From Allocatelliglobosispora scoriae (GTDB lineage Bacteria; Actinomycetota; Actinomycetes; Mycobacteriales; Micromonosporaceae): a DNA stretch of 64,000 bases. Position numbers and translations under genes: made by a program. The stretch's first letter is position 1. Every line of letters starts with the position of its first letter. The stretch lies in NCBI RefSeq assembly GCF_014204945.1, contig NZ_JACHMN010000002.1:1006503-1070502 (forward strand), in the 5' to 3' direction. The notes under the pieces were generated by a model. The model worked only from the letters and a program-made list of their open reading frames with translations. It was not told the origin of the DNA and did no database searches. Positions 47,463 through 61,056 of this stretch are shown piece by piece.

Positions 47463-48080
47463 ATGAGTCTCAACTGTAACCGCCATCGCGCCGTGATGGC
47501 GATGGCCGCGGCCGGGGTGCTCACCGCGCTCGCGACCAGCACACCGGCCTTCGCCGCGCCGACCACCGAGACGAGCGAACCGCAGATCGTCGCCGGCGCC
47601 CCCAACGCGGTGGTCGTCAACACCGGCCTCACCTCGGCCATGGGCGACAAGGTCGTCGAGATGGCCTACCAGGAGCTCAACAGCGACCGCACGCTGGAGA
47701 CCCCGATGGGCTCCAACTGCAACTACTACTCCAAGGTCTGGAACAAGCCCTGCCAGGCGTGGTGCGCCGACTTCACCAAGGTCGTGTGGAAGAACGCCGG
47801 TGTCTACGACTGGCAGCGCCTGGACTCCGAGGCGGGCACCACGGCCCGCTGGGCCCGCACCTACGGCCGGTGGCACGCGGGCACGGCCGGGATCATCCCG
47901 GGCGCCGCGGTGACCTACAACAGCTCGGGCGACCCGTTCGTCGACTCCGACCACGTCGGCACCTTCGTCGGCTGGGTCAACGGCCAGCCGAAGGTCGTCT
48001 CCGGCAACTTCAACAACCAGGTCTACAAGCACAACCTCAGCTACGGTACGCCGATCGCGGGCTGGGCCGACCCCTCGTAG
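47463..48080 (+). CDS. Secreted CHAP domain peptidase/amidase
   Basis: The ATG at 47463 follows GGAAGGAG and starts a signal peptide ending near STPAFAAP; 205 residues. NKPCQAWCADFTKVVWKNAG holds the CHAP catalytic Cys and DSDHVGTFVGWVNG the His. CHAP proteins cleave peptidoglycan peptide bonds or amides outside the membrane. It follows the ACP-GNAT gene by 64 bp on the same strand and may be in the same transcript, though the functional link is not clear. A GC-rich hairpin follows. Confidence 0.85.
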   Translation: MSLNCNRHRAVMAMAAAGVLTALATSTPAFAAPTTETSEPQIVAGAPNAVVVNTGLTSAMGDKVVEMAYQELNSDRTLETPMGSNCNYYSKVWNKPCQAWCADFTKVVWKNAGVYDWQRLDSEAGTTARWARTYGRWHAGTAGIIPGAAVTYNSSGDPFVDSDHVGTFVGWVNGQPKVVSGNFNNQVYKHNLSYGTPIAGWADPS

Positions 48081-48086
48081 TGACCG

Positions 48087-48118
48087 CCGGGGCGCGCTCC
48101 GCACCGGGCGCGCCCCGG
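48087..48118 (+). terminator. Hairpin after the CHAP gene
   Basis: Perfect 11-bp arms (48087-48097 and 48108-48118) with a 10-base loop stand just after the CHAP stop codon. There is no T-tract, as is common in this genome. Confidence 0.65.
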
Positions 48119-48146
48119 TCTCCCGACCGTCTGGAGCTGATATCCG

Positions 48147-48665
48147 ATGACCGCTTCGCCTCCCCGATTCGCCGCCGTCCTGATCGCGCTCGTGCTCGGC
48201 GGCTGCACCTCGACCGTCCAGCCCGACGCACCCGTTGCGCTCTCACCGGTGACCCGCCAGTCGGCGGACCCGGAGATCCCGGTCTCGGTGCTCGGCGTCG
48301 GCGACTCCTTCGGCGCCGATCTGCGCGGCGACGGCCATGCCACGATCACCGTCACCGAGGTGTCGGCGGTGCCCGCTGCGGCACCGGGGCGGGTACGCCT
48401 CGTCGTCACGGTCGCGATCCTGCTCGACAAGGCGGGCGACCCGATCACGGGCGGGCCGGAGAACTTCCGCTTCCGCGACGCGCCCGGCACCGTCCACAAG
48501 GCTCAAACCGGCGCACTCCGCCCGGCGCTGCCGTCGGTCAGCCTCACCACCACCGGGCAGCGCAGCGGCGGCAAGCTCTTCTTCGACATCCCGGCGGGGT
48601 CGGCGAAGGGCGGCTACCTCCAGCTCATGACCGGCAACCTCGTCCACGCCCTCTGGAAGGTCTGA
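48147..48665 (+). CDS. Putative lipoprotein with Ig-like DUF4352-type domain
   Basis: The start MTASPPRFAAVLIALVLGGC shows a lipobox (LVLGGC), so Cys20 is probably lipidated. The mature 150 residues are beta-rich (RVRLVVTVAILLDKAGDPIT) and resemble the small DUF4352/Ig-like domains of actinobacterial lipoproteins. No ligand or partner is evident. It converges on the response regulator gene with about 25 bp between the stop codons. Confidence 0.75.
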   Translation: MTASPPRFAAVLIALVLGGCTSTVQPDAPVALSPVTRQSADPEIPVSVLGVGDSFGADLRGDGHATITVTEVSAVPAAAPGRVRLVVTVAILLDKAGDPITGGPENFRFRDAPGTVHKAQTGALRPALPSVSLTTTGQRSGGKLFFDIPAGSAKGGYLQLMTGNLVHALWKV

Positions 48666-48689
48666 CCGGCACCGCGTGATCCGCGCCGG

Positions 48690-49240
48690 CTAGGGCGTGT
48701 CGGCGTCGCGGATCGCGGCCTGGAGCAGCTCCGTCGCGAGCTTGACGGCCTCGGTCGGCGGATTCTCGGCGAGCACCGCGAGCGTCTTGCCGACCGTCTC
48801 CTCCAGCTGCGCGAGCTGCCGCGCCAGTACGCCGATGTGCTCGGACTTGAGGTACATCTCCACCAGGATCGAGACCTTCGCCCGCAGCACCCACGGGTCG
48901 AACGGCTTCGTCATGTAATCGACGGCCCCGGCGGCGTACCCCCGCAGTGCCAGCCGGGCGTCCCGATCCGCCGCGGTGAGGAAGATGATCGGGATCTGCC
49001 GGGTGCGCTCCCGGCTCTTGATGTGCGCCGCCGTCTCGAAGCCGTCCATGCCGGGCATGTGCGCGTCGAGCAGGATCAGCGCGAAATCGCCCTTGAGGAG
49101 CTGCTTGAGAGCCGCGTCCCCGCTGTCCGCGGTGACCGCCTGCACGGGCAGGCCCTGCAGCATCGCCTCCAGCGCCACGAGGTTGTCGTGCCGGTCGTCG
49201 ACGAGCAGGATCTTGGCCGGTTGGCCCGGCACGATCGGCG

Positions 49241-49244
<4 letters not shown>
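48690..49244 (-). CDS. Stand-alone response regulator (REC domain)
   Basis: The GTG at 49244 overlaps the hybrid kinase stop by four bases. Residues about 10-125 are a receiver domain: KILLVDDRHDNL, the phospho-acceptor Asp in LILLDAHMPGMDGF, the conserved Thr in FLTAADRD and Lys in DYMTKPF. The C-terminal 55 residues are a helix without DNA-binding or enzymatic domain, probably for dimerisation or partner binding. It is co-translated with the HAMP-array kinase and is its likely phospho-partner. Confidence 0.9.
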
Positions 49245-53629
<4,385 letters not shown>

Positions 53630-53767
53630 CGGGCCCTCCGCACTGCTCGACAGCTATGACGGCGGGAGATCAACAGACTCCCCGCCAGACCTCATGATGG
53701 CCTATCGGGCAGGTGTCGACCAACATTCATCCGGGCAGCGCCGCCGGATGGGTGGCAGACTGCAGCG

Positions 53768-55330
53768 GTGCCAGGAGCAGATCACACCGCCTCGGAAGCC
53801 GCGATCGAGGCAGTTCTGGCCGCCTGTCCCCCGGCCACCGGGGCCGACTCGCCCGCCTACGTCGATCAGGTGTTGATGCTGCTCGGCGAGCATCTGCGGG
53901 CCGACGGCTGCGCCCTGCTCGTCGACCGCAACGACGGCACCGGGCTCGCCGTCGAGGCGTCCTGGGGGCAGCCGCTGCGCGAAGGCACCGCGGTCCGGGT
54001 CGCCCTCTCCATCGGCGCGCCGTGGCACGCGCAGCTCCTCGTCGGCACGCCGGACCCGCAGGGTTCGCGGCTCCTCACGGCCGTCGCGAGCCGCCTGCTC
54101 GGCCTCGCCCTGGACATGCAGCGGTTGTACGAGTCGGATCAGGCCCGCCAGCAGTCGCTGACCTTCCTGGTCGAGGTGAGCGACCTGCTGACCCAGTCCC
54201 TCGACCTCGCCCTCACCACGGCGCTGATCCCCCGCCTCGTCGTACCCAGGCTGGGCAGCTGGGCAGCCCTCTACCTCGGTGAACCCGGTGGTGAGCACCC
54301 CCTAGTCGCGGTCTCGCACGTCGACGAGAACGCCACGACCGACATGTTCGACCGCCGGCACGAGCTCGGCCGGTCGCTCGCCACGGCGCGGCTCGCCGCC
54401 GTCTTCGACGCTCCGCCGGGCTCGCCGCTGCCCGCCCCGCTGAGCGGTTTCGCGGTGCCGCTGCTCGCCAACGGGCAGCGGATCGGCGCCCTGGTGATCG
54501 GCCGCGAGCACCGGCCGCCACTGGAGGACATGATCCTCGCCGAGGAGCTCGCCCGGCGGGCCAGCGCCGCCATCACCAACGCCCGGCTGCACGAGGAGCG
54601 GCGGCGGATCGCGCACACCCTCCAGCAGTCCCTGCTCCCCAAGACGCTGCCCTGGATCCCGCGGGTGGACGTGGGCGCCTGCTACCTGCCCAGCGGAGTG
54701 GGGACCGAGGTCGGCGGCGACCTCTACGACGTGATGGCGATGCCCGACGGGCGGTGGCTCGCCTATGTCGGCGACGTCTCGGGCAAGGGGATCCAGGCCG
54801 CGGCGATGACCGGATTCGTGCGGGACGTGATCCGCATCCTGGTCGCGGACGGCAAACCCGTCCCCACCATCCTCTCGATCCTCAACACCACCCTGTTCGA
54901 GCGGGCCGAGCGATACATCACCCTCGCGCTGACGACGATCGACGCACCCGACCTCCGCAGCGGGGTCGCCGAGGTCACCGTCTACCTCGCCGGGCACGAC
55001 GCGCCGCTGCTCCTGCACGCCGACGCCGAGGTCACCTCGGTCGGCGTCGGCGGCACCGCGCTCGGCCTCGTCGCGAGCACCTCCGCCACGGCGGTGCCGG
55101 TCTCCCTCTCCCCCGGCGACACCCTCGTCTTCCACACCGACGGCGTGACCGAGCGCCGGCGGGGTCGGGAGTTCCTCGGCCGCGACCGGGTCTGCGCCAC
55201 GCTGAGCACGCTCGCCGGGCACCCCGCCGAGGTCATCGCCGAGCGGATCGCCTCGCTCGCGAAGAACTTCTCCGCCGAACCCGTACGGGACGACATCGCG
55301 GTCCTCGCCGTCCGCAACGCCGCCTCGTAG
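53768..55330 (+). CDS. GAF-domain PP2C/SpoIIE-type phosphatase
   Basis: A GTG at 53768 gives 520 residues. Residues about 15-130 and 135-280 look like two GAF-type sensor regions ([20 protein letters not shown] ends the second). The C-terminal half is the SpoIIE/RsbU phosphatase: [37 protein letters not shown] and [10 protein letters not shown] hold the metal-binding Asp residues. It should dephosphorylate a STAS-domain antagonist such as the one encoded next. It is divergent from the HAMP-array kinase, so both may respond to related signals. Confidence 0.9.
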   Translation: MPGADHTASEAAIEAVLAACPPATGADSPAYVDQVLMLLGEHLRADGCALLVDRNDGTGLAVEASWGQPLREGTAVRVALSIGAPWHAQLLVGTPDPQGSRLLTAVASRLLGLALDMQRLYESDQARQQSLTFLVEVSDLLTQSLDLALTTALIPRLVVPRLGSWAALYLGEPGGEHPLVAVSHVDENATTDMFDRRHELGRSLATARLAAVFDAPPGSPLPAPLSGFAVPLLANGQRIGALVIGREHRPPLEDMILAEELARRASAAITNARLHEERRRIAHTLQQSLLPKTLPWIPRVDVGACYLPSGVGTEVGGDLYDVMAMPDGRWLAYVGDVSGKGIQAAAMTGFVRDVIRILVADGKPVPTILSILNTTLFERAERYITLALTTIDAPDLRSGVAEVTVYLAGHDAPLLLHADAEVTSVGVGGTALGLVASTSATAVPVSLSPGDTLVFHTDGVTERRRGREFLGRDRVCATLSTLAGHPAEVIAERIASLAKNFSAEPVRDDIAVLAVRNAAS

Positions 55331-55420
55331 GGGCGCCACCGTCTCGCCACGCGGTCACCCGCCCCGGTAGGGTCTCAGGGCGAGCAGATGCCCGTCAGAG
55401 GCGCGGAAGGCGAGGGAACC

Positions 55421-55756
55421 ATGCGGATGTCGACCCACGTCGACCACGACGGCACCGTGCGCCTGACGCTCGACGGCGAGATAGATCTGCAGGTCAAGGA
55501 CGAGCTCGACACCACGCTCAACGACGTGCTCGCGTCCGACTCCCCCGGAGTCCTGATCGACGTGACGGCCGTCACCTTCCTCGACTCCTCGGGCATCGGC
55601 ACACTGGTCCGGGGATACCGGCAGGCGGAGATCGCCGACAAGGGGTTCCGGATCACCGGCGCCCAGGGCATGGTGCTCCGCGTCCTGCAGGTGACCGGCG
55701 TCGCGGAGCTGCTCGCCGCCGGTCCGGCGGCCGCACGGTCCGCCGACGCTTCCTGA
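55421..55756 (+). CDS. STAS-domain anti-sigma factor antagonist
   Basis: The ATG at 55421 has GAGGGA upstream; an in-frame ATG at 55388 lies earlier. The 111-residue STAS domain has VTFLDSSGIGTLVRGY, whose Ser pair is the usual phosphorylation site of RsbV/SpoIIAA-like proteins. When unphosphorylated it would sequester an anti-sigma kinase. The neighbours are a PP2C phosphatase upstream and an RsbW-like kinase downstream, so all three parts of a partner switch are present; a sigma factor is not in the window. Confidence 0.9.
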   Translation: MRMSTHVDHDGTVRLTLDGEIDLQVKDELDTTLNDVLASDSPGVLIDVTAVTFLDSSGIGTLVRGYRQAEIADKGFRITGAQGMVLRVLQVTGVAELLAAGPAAARSADAS

Positions 55757-55914
55757 GCAGCACATCCGATCCGATTGATCGCGCTCCCAGCGGTAGGAGT
55801 TCGGCGGAGTGGGTAAGGGCGAGTAATGCGAAGCCTTCCGACCCCCCTGAACCGACGCGTCGAACCTGAGCAGAGCCGCGGCGGATGCCAGGGTCCACCG
55901 GGGGATGTGGCGGC

Positions 55915-56319
55915 ATGCTGAGCGCATCGACGAAGCTGCCCATCAGCCCGGCGAGCGGTGCGGCGGCCCGCCGGTTCGTCATGGAGCGCCTCGACGAGTG
56001 GGGTTACCAGCAGTCCTACGACGACATTCTCATCGTCGCCGCCGAACTGGTGAGCAACGCCGTCCGGCACGGCGTCGCCCCGGTGCTGCTGCGGCTCGCC
56101 ACCCAGGACGGCTGCCTGCACCTCGAGGTCGCCGACGGCAGCTCCGAGGAGCCGGTCCGGCACGAACGCCCGGGGGTCGACGGCGGTTTCGGCCTGATGC
56201 TCATCGAGCGCCTCTGCACCAGGTGGGGTGTCGAGCACGTCGGCAACGGCAAGTACGTCTGGTGCGACTGCCCCCTCAGCCGCTCCGCCGAAGCCGCGCC
56301 GGACGCCGAGCCGGCCTGA
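55915..56319 (+). CDS. RsbW-like anti-sigma regulatory ATPase (HATPase_c_2)
   Basis: The ATG at 55915 gives 134 residues; an ATG at 55885 lies in frame. ELVSNAVRHGVAPVLL is the N-box and GFGLMLIERLC the G2-like box of the GHKL anti-sigma kinases. DGSSEEPVRHE covers the G1 region. It would bind or phosphorylate the STAS protein encoded 160 bp upstream. Lacking a sigma factor gene next door, its final target is unknown. Confidence 0.82.
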   Translation: MLSASTKLPISPASGAAARRFVMERLDEWGYQQSYDDILIVAAELVSNAVRHGVAPVLLRLATQDGCLHLEVADGSSEEPVRHERPGVDGGFGLMLIERLCTRWGVEHVGNGKYVWCDCPLSRSAEAAPDAEPA

Positions 56320-56450
56320 CGTCTTCGGCGGCGTGGACCTCCCCGGCGGCGCAGCACTCGCATAGGCGCTGACCTGCACTACAACAGTTCTGCAACAGCA
56401 CTTCGATAGAGATGTGCATCCGGATCTGTGAGGTTGGGGAGGAGATTGGG

Positions 56451-56975
56451 ATGCGCAAGGTGCATGGACGGTTGGCCGCGCTGTCAGCCCTCGTCGTCGC
56501 GGCGACGGGGCTCACGATCGCAGGCGTGTCGGCGGTCGCGCAGGCGGGCTGCGACAAGGGTCGCGAGATCACCATCAATGACATCGCCGTTGCCGAGGGC
56601 ACCGCGCCGGAGAGCGGGCCGGTCACCTGGTTCACCTTCAAGGTGCACAGTGCGGGCTGCGCCGAGGCGGGCGAGCTGTCGTTCTCGGTGCTGCACGAGA
56701 CGACCGACGACAAGGATCTGCGGCTCAGCGACGGCAAGATCGCCTTCGACAAGGGCGACCTGTCCGGCAAGGAGATCTCGGTGCCGGTCTACGCCGACTC
56801 CGAAGACGAGCAGTGGGAGAAGTTCGTCGTGCTGCTGCACTCGCCGACCCGGGGCATCCGCTTCTGCAAGGATTTCGCGATCGCGCAGATCGCCAACGAC
56901 GACGGCGACGCCAGGGGCAAGCCGATCGTGTTCCCGTCGATGGAGCCGCGCTGCGAGCTGCACAAATCACGCTGA
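56451..56975 (+). CDS. Small secreted protein with Calx-beta-like domain
   Basis: The ATG at 56451 follows GGGGAGGAG. The 174-residue product has a signal peptide (MRKVHGRLAALSALVV to VAQAGC) and one beta domain with INDIAVAEGTAPESGPVTWF near its start and EDEQWEKFVVLLHSPTRG near its end, which fits the Calx-beta pattern. Four Cys in the mature part suggest disulfides. Function unknown. A hairpin terminator follows. Confidence 0.75.
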   Translation: MRKVHGRLAALSALVVAATGLTIAGVSAVAQAGCDKGREITINDIAVAEGTAPESGPVTWFTFKVHSAGCAEAGELSFSVLHETTDDKDLRLSDGKIAFDKGDLSGKEISVPVYADSEDEQWEKFVVLLHSPTRGIRFCKDFAIAQIANDDGDARGKPIVFPSMEPRCELHKSR

Positions 56976-56988
56976 CCTGCGGTTAGAG

Positions 56989-57025
56989 CGGTCCCCGTGG
57001 GGGTAGAACTACCCCACAGGGACCG
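56989..57025 (+). terminator. Intrinsic terminator after the Calx-beta-like gene
   Basis: Arms 56989-57005 and 57008-57025 pair with one bulge and a two-base tip, then TTTCACC follows. It lies 13 bp after the stop codon and just before the small acidic protein gene. Confidence 0.7.
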
Positions 57026-57047
57026 TTTCACCCATCCGGAGGCAGTC

Positions 57048-57230
57048 GTGACCAACCCCATCGAGGCCCAGCCCGATCCTTCGTTCGTCGAGGAGACGCC
57101 GGAGGAGTTCGCGGCGCAGCCCGATCCGGACTTCCGGCGCGTACCGGTCGAGGGTGTCGAGGAGGAGCCCGCCGACGAGCGGGCAGATCAGAAGTCGGCC
57201 GACCCCGAGCCGCTGGAGGACCCGGCCTGA
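57048..57230 (+). CDS. Small acidic protein
   Basis: A GTG at 57048 with GGAGG six bases upstream starts a 60-residue, strongly acidic, Pro-rich and probably unfolded protein (for example SFVEETPEEFAAQPDPDFRR). Its last 43 bp overlap the end of the convergent AfsR-like gene. No function was recognised; such small acidic proteins are common in this phylum. The strong ribosome site supports its reality. Confidence 0.6.
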   Translation: MTNPIEAQPDPSFVEETPEEFAAQPDPDFRRVPVEGVEEEPADERADQKSADPEPLEDPA

Positions 57231-60148
57231 TCGTGGCGGTCGAGCTCCGCGATGAGCTGCTGCACGATGCCGAGCTCGTAGTCGTCCGGGATGCGCTCGC
57301 GCAGCTCCAGCGCTCGCCGCAGGTCGGCTCTCGCCCCGGCGGGGTCGCCCGCGGCGAGCCGCGCGCTGCCCAGGTCGGCGAGGGCGATCGACTGCAGGTG
57401 CTCGTCGTTGGTGCTGCGGCTGATCTGATACTCCTCCGCGAAGGTCGCCAGCGCCTCGTCGGTCCGTCCCGACCGGAGCTGCACGGTACCGATCTGGTGC
57501 AGGGTGCTCGACTGATAGAGCAGGTTGCCGGTCGTGCGCCGCAGCGCGAGCGCCTCGCCGAAGCAGGCCATCGCGGCCTCGTCATCGCCCCGGTAACCGT
57601 GCGTCTCGCCCATGCTGTGCCAGATCGCGCCCTCCAGGCGCACGTCGCCGTCCTGCCGCGCGAGCGCCAGTCCCTGCTCCAGGCAGGACAGACTGAGATC
57701 CAGTCGGCCGGTACGCGCGTGCAGGTGCCCCAGGTTGTTGAGCGCCAGCAGCACCCCCAACCGGTGGTTGTTCGCCGTGTGCACGGCGAGCGCCTGCTCG
57801 CACGCCTCCGTCGCCGCCTCGAACTGCCGCAGCTCCCCGAGCGTGGCGGCGATGTTGTTGTAGACGTGCCCCCGGCCCCGCTCGTCCCCGGTCGACGCCA
57901 TCACCACGAGGGCTGCCCGCAGCTGGTCGAGTGCCTCGTCGTGCCGGTGCGCGGTGATGAGGGCGACCCCGAGCCCGGAGAGCATCATCCCCTCGGCGAC
58001 CCGATCCCCGAGCCGGACGGCGGCCGCGTGCCCCCGTCGGTAGATCTCGACCCGGTCCCCGGCGTGCCCGCGTGACTCGAAATACCCCGCGATCAGGTAG
58101 CTGAGCTGCCACGTCACCGCGAGGTGCCCGTGCCGCTCGGCGTGCACGACGACGGCGACGAGATTGGCGTGCTCCCGGTCGAGGAAGGCGAGCACCGCGT
58201 CGGGGGTGCGGGCGAAGGGCGGTTCGAAGGCCGTGTCGGCGGCGGGCACCCGGTCGCGGGCCGGGTCGAGGATGCGGTTCGCTGCGTGGGCGATGGCGAG
58301 GTACCAGTCGAGGATGCGGGTGGTCGCCGCGGCCCGGTCGGCGGCGTCGGTCTCGGCGGCCTGCTCGACGGCGTAGATCCGGATCAGGTCGTGCATGCGG
58401 TAGCGGCCGCTGTGGACCTCGGTGATGAGGTGCGCCGAGGCGAGCTCGTCGAGGTCCCGCCTCGCCCGGCCGTGCGAGATCCCGGTCAGCGCCGCCGAGA
58501 GGTGGGTGGAGAAGGTCACACCGGGATGCAGGCCGAGCAGCCGGAACAGGGCCGCCGCCGAGCCGCTGAGCGAGTCGTGGACGGTGGCGAGGACGTTGCG
58601 GACACTGCGGGTGTCGCCGTCGATCGCGAGCACGTCGAGGCGGTCGTCGCCGGAGAGCTCCGCGACGAGGTCCGCGATGGGCTGGCGGGGCCGGGCCGCG
58701 AGCTTCGCCGCCGCGAGCCGCAGGGCCAGCGGGATCCCGCCGCACAATCGGGCGAGCTGCGCAGCCTCCGCGGTCTCCGCCGCCACCCGGGCCGGGCCGA
58801 GCACCCCGCGCAGCAGCGCCATCGCCTCGTCGGGGGCGAGCACGTCGAGCTCGACCTGGCGTACCTCGTGGTAGGCCGCGAGCGCCGCGAGCCGGCGGCG
58901 GCTCGTCACCACGAGCAGGCTGGTCGGGGTCGGCGGAACGAGCGGCAGCACGTGGTCGGCGGTCCCGGCGTCGTCGAGCACGAGCAGCATCCGGCGCGGC
59001 CCGATCAGCGAGCGGTAGAGCCCGAGCTGGTCGGCGACGTGCTGCGGCACCCGATCGGCCGGTACGCCGAGTCCGCGCAGCACGTAGGCGAGCGCCTCGG
59101 ACGGCGGCAGCGACGCGTCCGGGTCCTCGCCGCGCAGGTCGAGGAAGAGCTGACCGTCCGGAAAGGACTCCTTGATCCGGCGGGTCCACTGTGCCGCGAA
59201 GGCGGTCTTGCCCATCCCGGCCGGACCGCAGATCACCACCACCCGGCTCTCCCCGCTCGGCCCGGCCAGCCACCCGTCGAGCTCGTCGAGGTGGGCCGCC
59301 CGACCGGCGAAGTGCCCCACCGGCGGCGGGAGCTGCGCCGGTGTCACCGCGATCGGCTCCGGCGGCGGCGGTGCGGCCACCGCGGCGAGGTCCAGATCGG
59401 GGTCGCCGCGCAGGATCGCCGTGTGCAGGCGCTGCAGCCGAACGTCGGGATCGACGCCGAGCTCGTCGGCGAGCCGCTCCCGCAGCAGGTGATAGCGCTC
59501 CAGTGCGTCGGCGCGACGGCCGGAGCGGTAGAGCGCCAGCATCAGCAGCCGCGCCAGCCCCTCCCGGCTCGGGTGCTCGGCGACGAGCCGCTCCAGCTCC
59601 GCGACGCCCTGCCCGTGCTCGCCGAGCCGCAGCCGCGCCTCCCACAGCTCCTCCTGCGCCGCGAGCCGCATCTCGTGCAGCCGGGTCACCTCGGCCGCCG
59701 CCCAGCCGTGCGGCGGCCCGTCGGCGAGCGCGTCACCGTGCCACAGCCCGAGTGCCTCCTGCAGACCGGCCGCGGCGTCGGCCCAGGCACCGGCGTCGAG
59801 GGCGGTGCGGGCGCGCAGCACCGCCGCGTCGAACCGGTGCGCGTCGACGCAGTCACGCGGGATCGCCAGCGTGTAGCCCGGCTCGCGGGTGAGCAGCAGA
59901 TCGGGGAGTCCGGCCGCCTCCAGCGCCTGGCGTACCCGGGAGACGTGGCTGTGCAGCGTGCGCAGCGCGGTGCGCGGCGGATCCTCGCCCCAGAGCGCAT
60001 CGACGAGCCGGTCCCTGGAGACGACGCTGCCGCCGGCGAGCGCGAGCAGGCCGACGAGCGTGCGCTGGCGGCCGCCGACCAGCTCGGCCGGGCCGCCGGG
60101 ACCCGCGACCGTGACCGGTCCGAGGACCCGGAACCCGACCTGGCTCAC
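57188..60148 (-). CDS. Second AfsR/SARP-type regulator with NB-ARC and TPR domains
   Basis: A GTG at 60148 preceded by GGAGG gives 986 residues beginning VSQVGFRVLGPVTV. The winged helix (about 1-90) and BTAD (about 90-250, ending LGVDPDVRLQRLHTAILRG) are followed by an NB-ARC ATPase with P-loop ICGPAGMGKTAFAAQW near 304 and MLLVLDDAGT. The C-terminal 300 residues are tetratricopeptide repeats. No biosynthetic genes are adjacent, so the target may be distant or itself. The 11-bp-period repeat directly upstream supports autoregulation. Confidence 0.9.
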   Translation of the reverse strand: MSQVGFRVLGPVTVAGPGGPAELVGGRQRTLVGLLALAGGSVVSRDRLVDALWGEDPPRTALRTLHSHVSRVRQALEAAGLPDLLLTREPGYTLAIPRDCVDAHRFDAAVLRARTALDAGAWADAAAGLQEALGLWHGDALADGPPHGWAAAEVTRLHEMRLAAQEELWEARLRLGEHGQGVAELERLVAEHPSREGLARLLMLALYRSGRRADALERYHLLRERLADELGVDPDVRLQRLHTAILRGDPDLDLAAVAAPPPPEPIAVTPAQLPPPVGHFAGRAAHLDELDGWLAGPSGESRVVVICGPAGMGKTAFAAQWTRRIKESFPDGQLFLDLRGEDPDASLPPSEALAYVLRGLGVPADRVPQHVADQLGLYRSLIGPRRMLLVLDDAGTADHVLPLVPPTPTSLLVVTSRRRLAALAAYHEVRQVELDVLAPDEAMALLRGVLGPARVAAETAEAAQLARLCGGIPLALRLAAAKLAARPRQPIADLVAELSGDDRLDVLAIDGDTRSVRNVLATVHDSLSGSAAALFRLLGLHPGVTFSTHLSAALTGISHGRARRDLDELASAHLITEVHSGRYRMHDLIRIYAVEQAAETDAADRAAATTRILDWYLAIAHAANRILDPARDRVPAADTAFEPPFARTPDAVLAFLDREHANLVAVVVHAERHGHLAVTWQLSYLIAGYFESRGHAGDRVEIYRRGHAAAVRLGDRVAEGMMLSGLGVALITAHRHDEALDQLRAALVVMASTGDERGRGHVYNNIAATLGELRQFEAATEACEQALAVHTANNHRLGVLLALNNLGHLHARTGRLDLSLSCLEQGLALARQDGDVRLEGAIWHSMGETHGYRGDDEAAMACFGEALALRRTTGNLLYQSSTLHQIGTVQLRSGRTDEALATFAEEYQISRSTNDEHLQSIALADLGSARLAAGDPAGARADLRRALELRERIPDDYELGIVQQLIAELDRHDQAGSSSGSGSADF

Positions 60149-60160
60149 GATTCTCGCCTC

Positions 60161-60193
60161 CACAACAGCAGCACAACAGCGGCACAACAGCAG
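60161..60193. promoter_or_regulatory. Three 11-bp direct repeats upstream of the AfsR-like gene
   Basis: CACAACAGCAG, CACAACAGCGG and CACAACAGCAG follow one another without spacing, starting 12 bp upstream of the AfsR-like start and 90 bp upstream of the divergent secreted-protein gene. SARP regulators bind direct repeats with an 11-bp period, so this is a plausible operator; proximity to the start codon makes an autorepressive or leader role possible. Confidence 0.45.
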
Positions 60194-60286
60194 GTCCACA
60201 CAGTAGCCACGCGATCGACGTGATGCTCGTGCCACACCTGCCGGACATCCGACGCTCGCGACGCCCTACTGCCATGAGGAGTTTTG

Positions 60287-60886
60287 ATGAAGTCCCTACG
60301 TGCCTGCGTGGCCGCGCTCGCGATCGCGACGCTCGGTGTGCTCGCCTCCCCCGCCGCTCCGGCTCAGGCCTACCCCAGCCCGGGTATCGAGTGCTACACG
60401 ATCATCGACAGCAACGGGAACCCTCAGATCCACTGCATCGCGGTCGGCGCGCTGCAGGAGATCGACTGGTGCAAGGGCTGCCCGTGGGCGATCAGCTTCA
60501 AGGATGACATCGTCTTCCCGGAGACGTTCGACATCGATGTGATCCAGGGCGTCGAGAACCTCTCGCTCGCGGCGGCCGCGGCCGACCCCCGGGTCGCCGC
60601 CCGCTTCCACGACGCCGCGATCGCGGACTTCGCCTCGGCCGCCCGCGGGCTCGGCAAGCAGACCGCCAGCCCCGGCCCGGTCGGCGTCTACGACACCGCC
60701 CACCGCAAGTTCGTCGCCGACAACCAGTCCTGGCTCGCCGCGGCCGGCCAGGACCTCGCGGACGGCCTCGCGCTGCTCCAGAAGTCCTTCGGCAGCCGCG
60801 ACAGTGCCGCGCTGGTGAAGGCCGCGACCGCCGAGTTCGACGAGGCGTTCAAGGAGATCTCCGGCAAGCAGGTCATCGGCGGCTGA
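60287..60886 (+). CDS. Secreted protein of unknown function
   Basis: The ATG at 60287 follows GAGGAG. The 199-residue protein has a signal peptide (MKSLRACVAALAIATLG to PAQAYP), a Cys-rich beginning (IECYTI, IHCIAVGAL, DWCKGCPW) and a helical C-terminal two-thirds (NLSLAAAAADPRVAARFHDA). A CxxC pair is present in WCKGCPW, but the rest does not look like thioredoxin. It is divergent from the AfsR-like gene and may be regulated by it through the repeats between them. No family was recognised. Confidence 0.75.
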   Translation: MKSLRACVAALAIATLGVLASPAAPAQAYPSPGIECYTIIDSNGNPQIHCIAVGALQEIDWCKGCPWAISFKDDIVFPETFDIDVIQGVENLSLAAAAADPRVAARFHDAAIADFASAARGLGKQTASPGPVGVYDTAHRKFVADNQSWLAAAGQDLADGLALLQKSFGSRDSAALVKAATAEFDEAFKEISGKQVIGG

Positions 60887-60907
60887 TCCGGTCCGGCCGT
60901 CCAGCGC

Positions 60908-60932
60908 AAGATCGCCGCAACTCTTGAAGAGT
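60908..60932. repeat. Truncated copy 3 of the dispersed palindrome
   Basis: AAGATCGCCGCAACTCTTGA followed by AGAGT repeats the left half and centre of the 14059-14099 palindrome; only the central 13 bases remain self-complementary here. It again lies just downstream of a secreted-protein gene. Confidence 0.6.
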
Positions 60933-60970
60933 CGGTGTCATACGCGCGCGGCTCGATCGCATCGTTGCTG

Positions 60971-60997
60971 GCCCCCACCGCCCCGCGCGGTGGGGGC
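60971..60997. terminator. GC-rich hairpin downstream of the secreted-protein gene
   Basis: Perfect 11-bp arms (60971-60981 and 60987-60997) with a five-base loop lie 85 bp after the stop codon and 60 bp before the C45 gene. A terminator role is likely. Confidence 0.6.
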
Positions 60998-61056
60998 GCC
61001 ATCGCGTGCGGCGGCGAGGTTGCGGGAAATGCCGAAAATCCGGCATTCTGCGGTGC

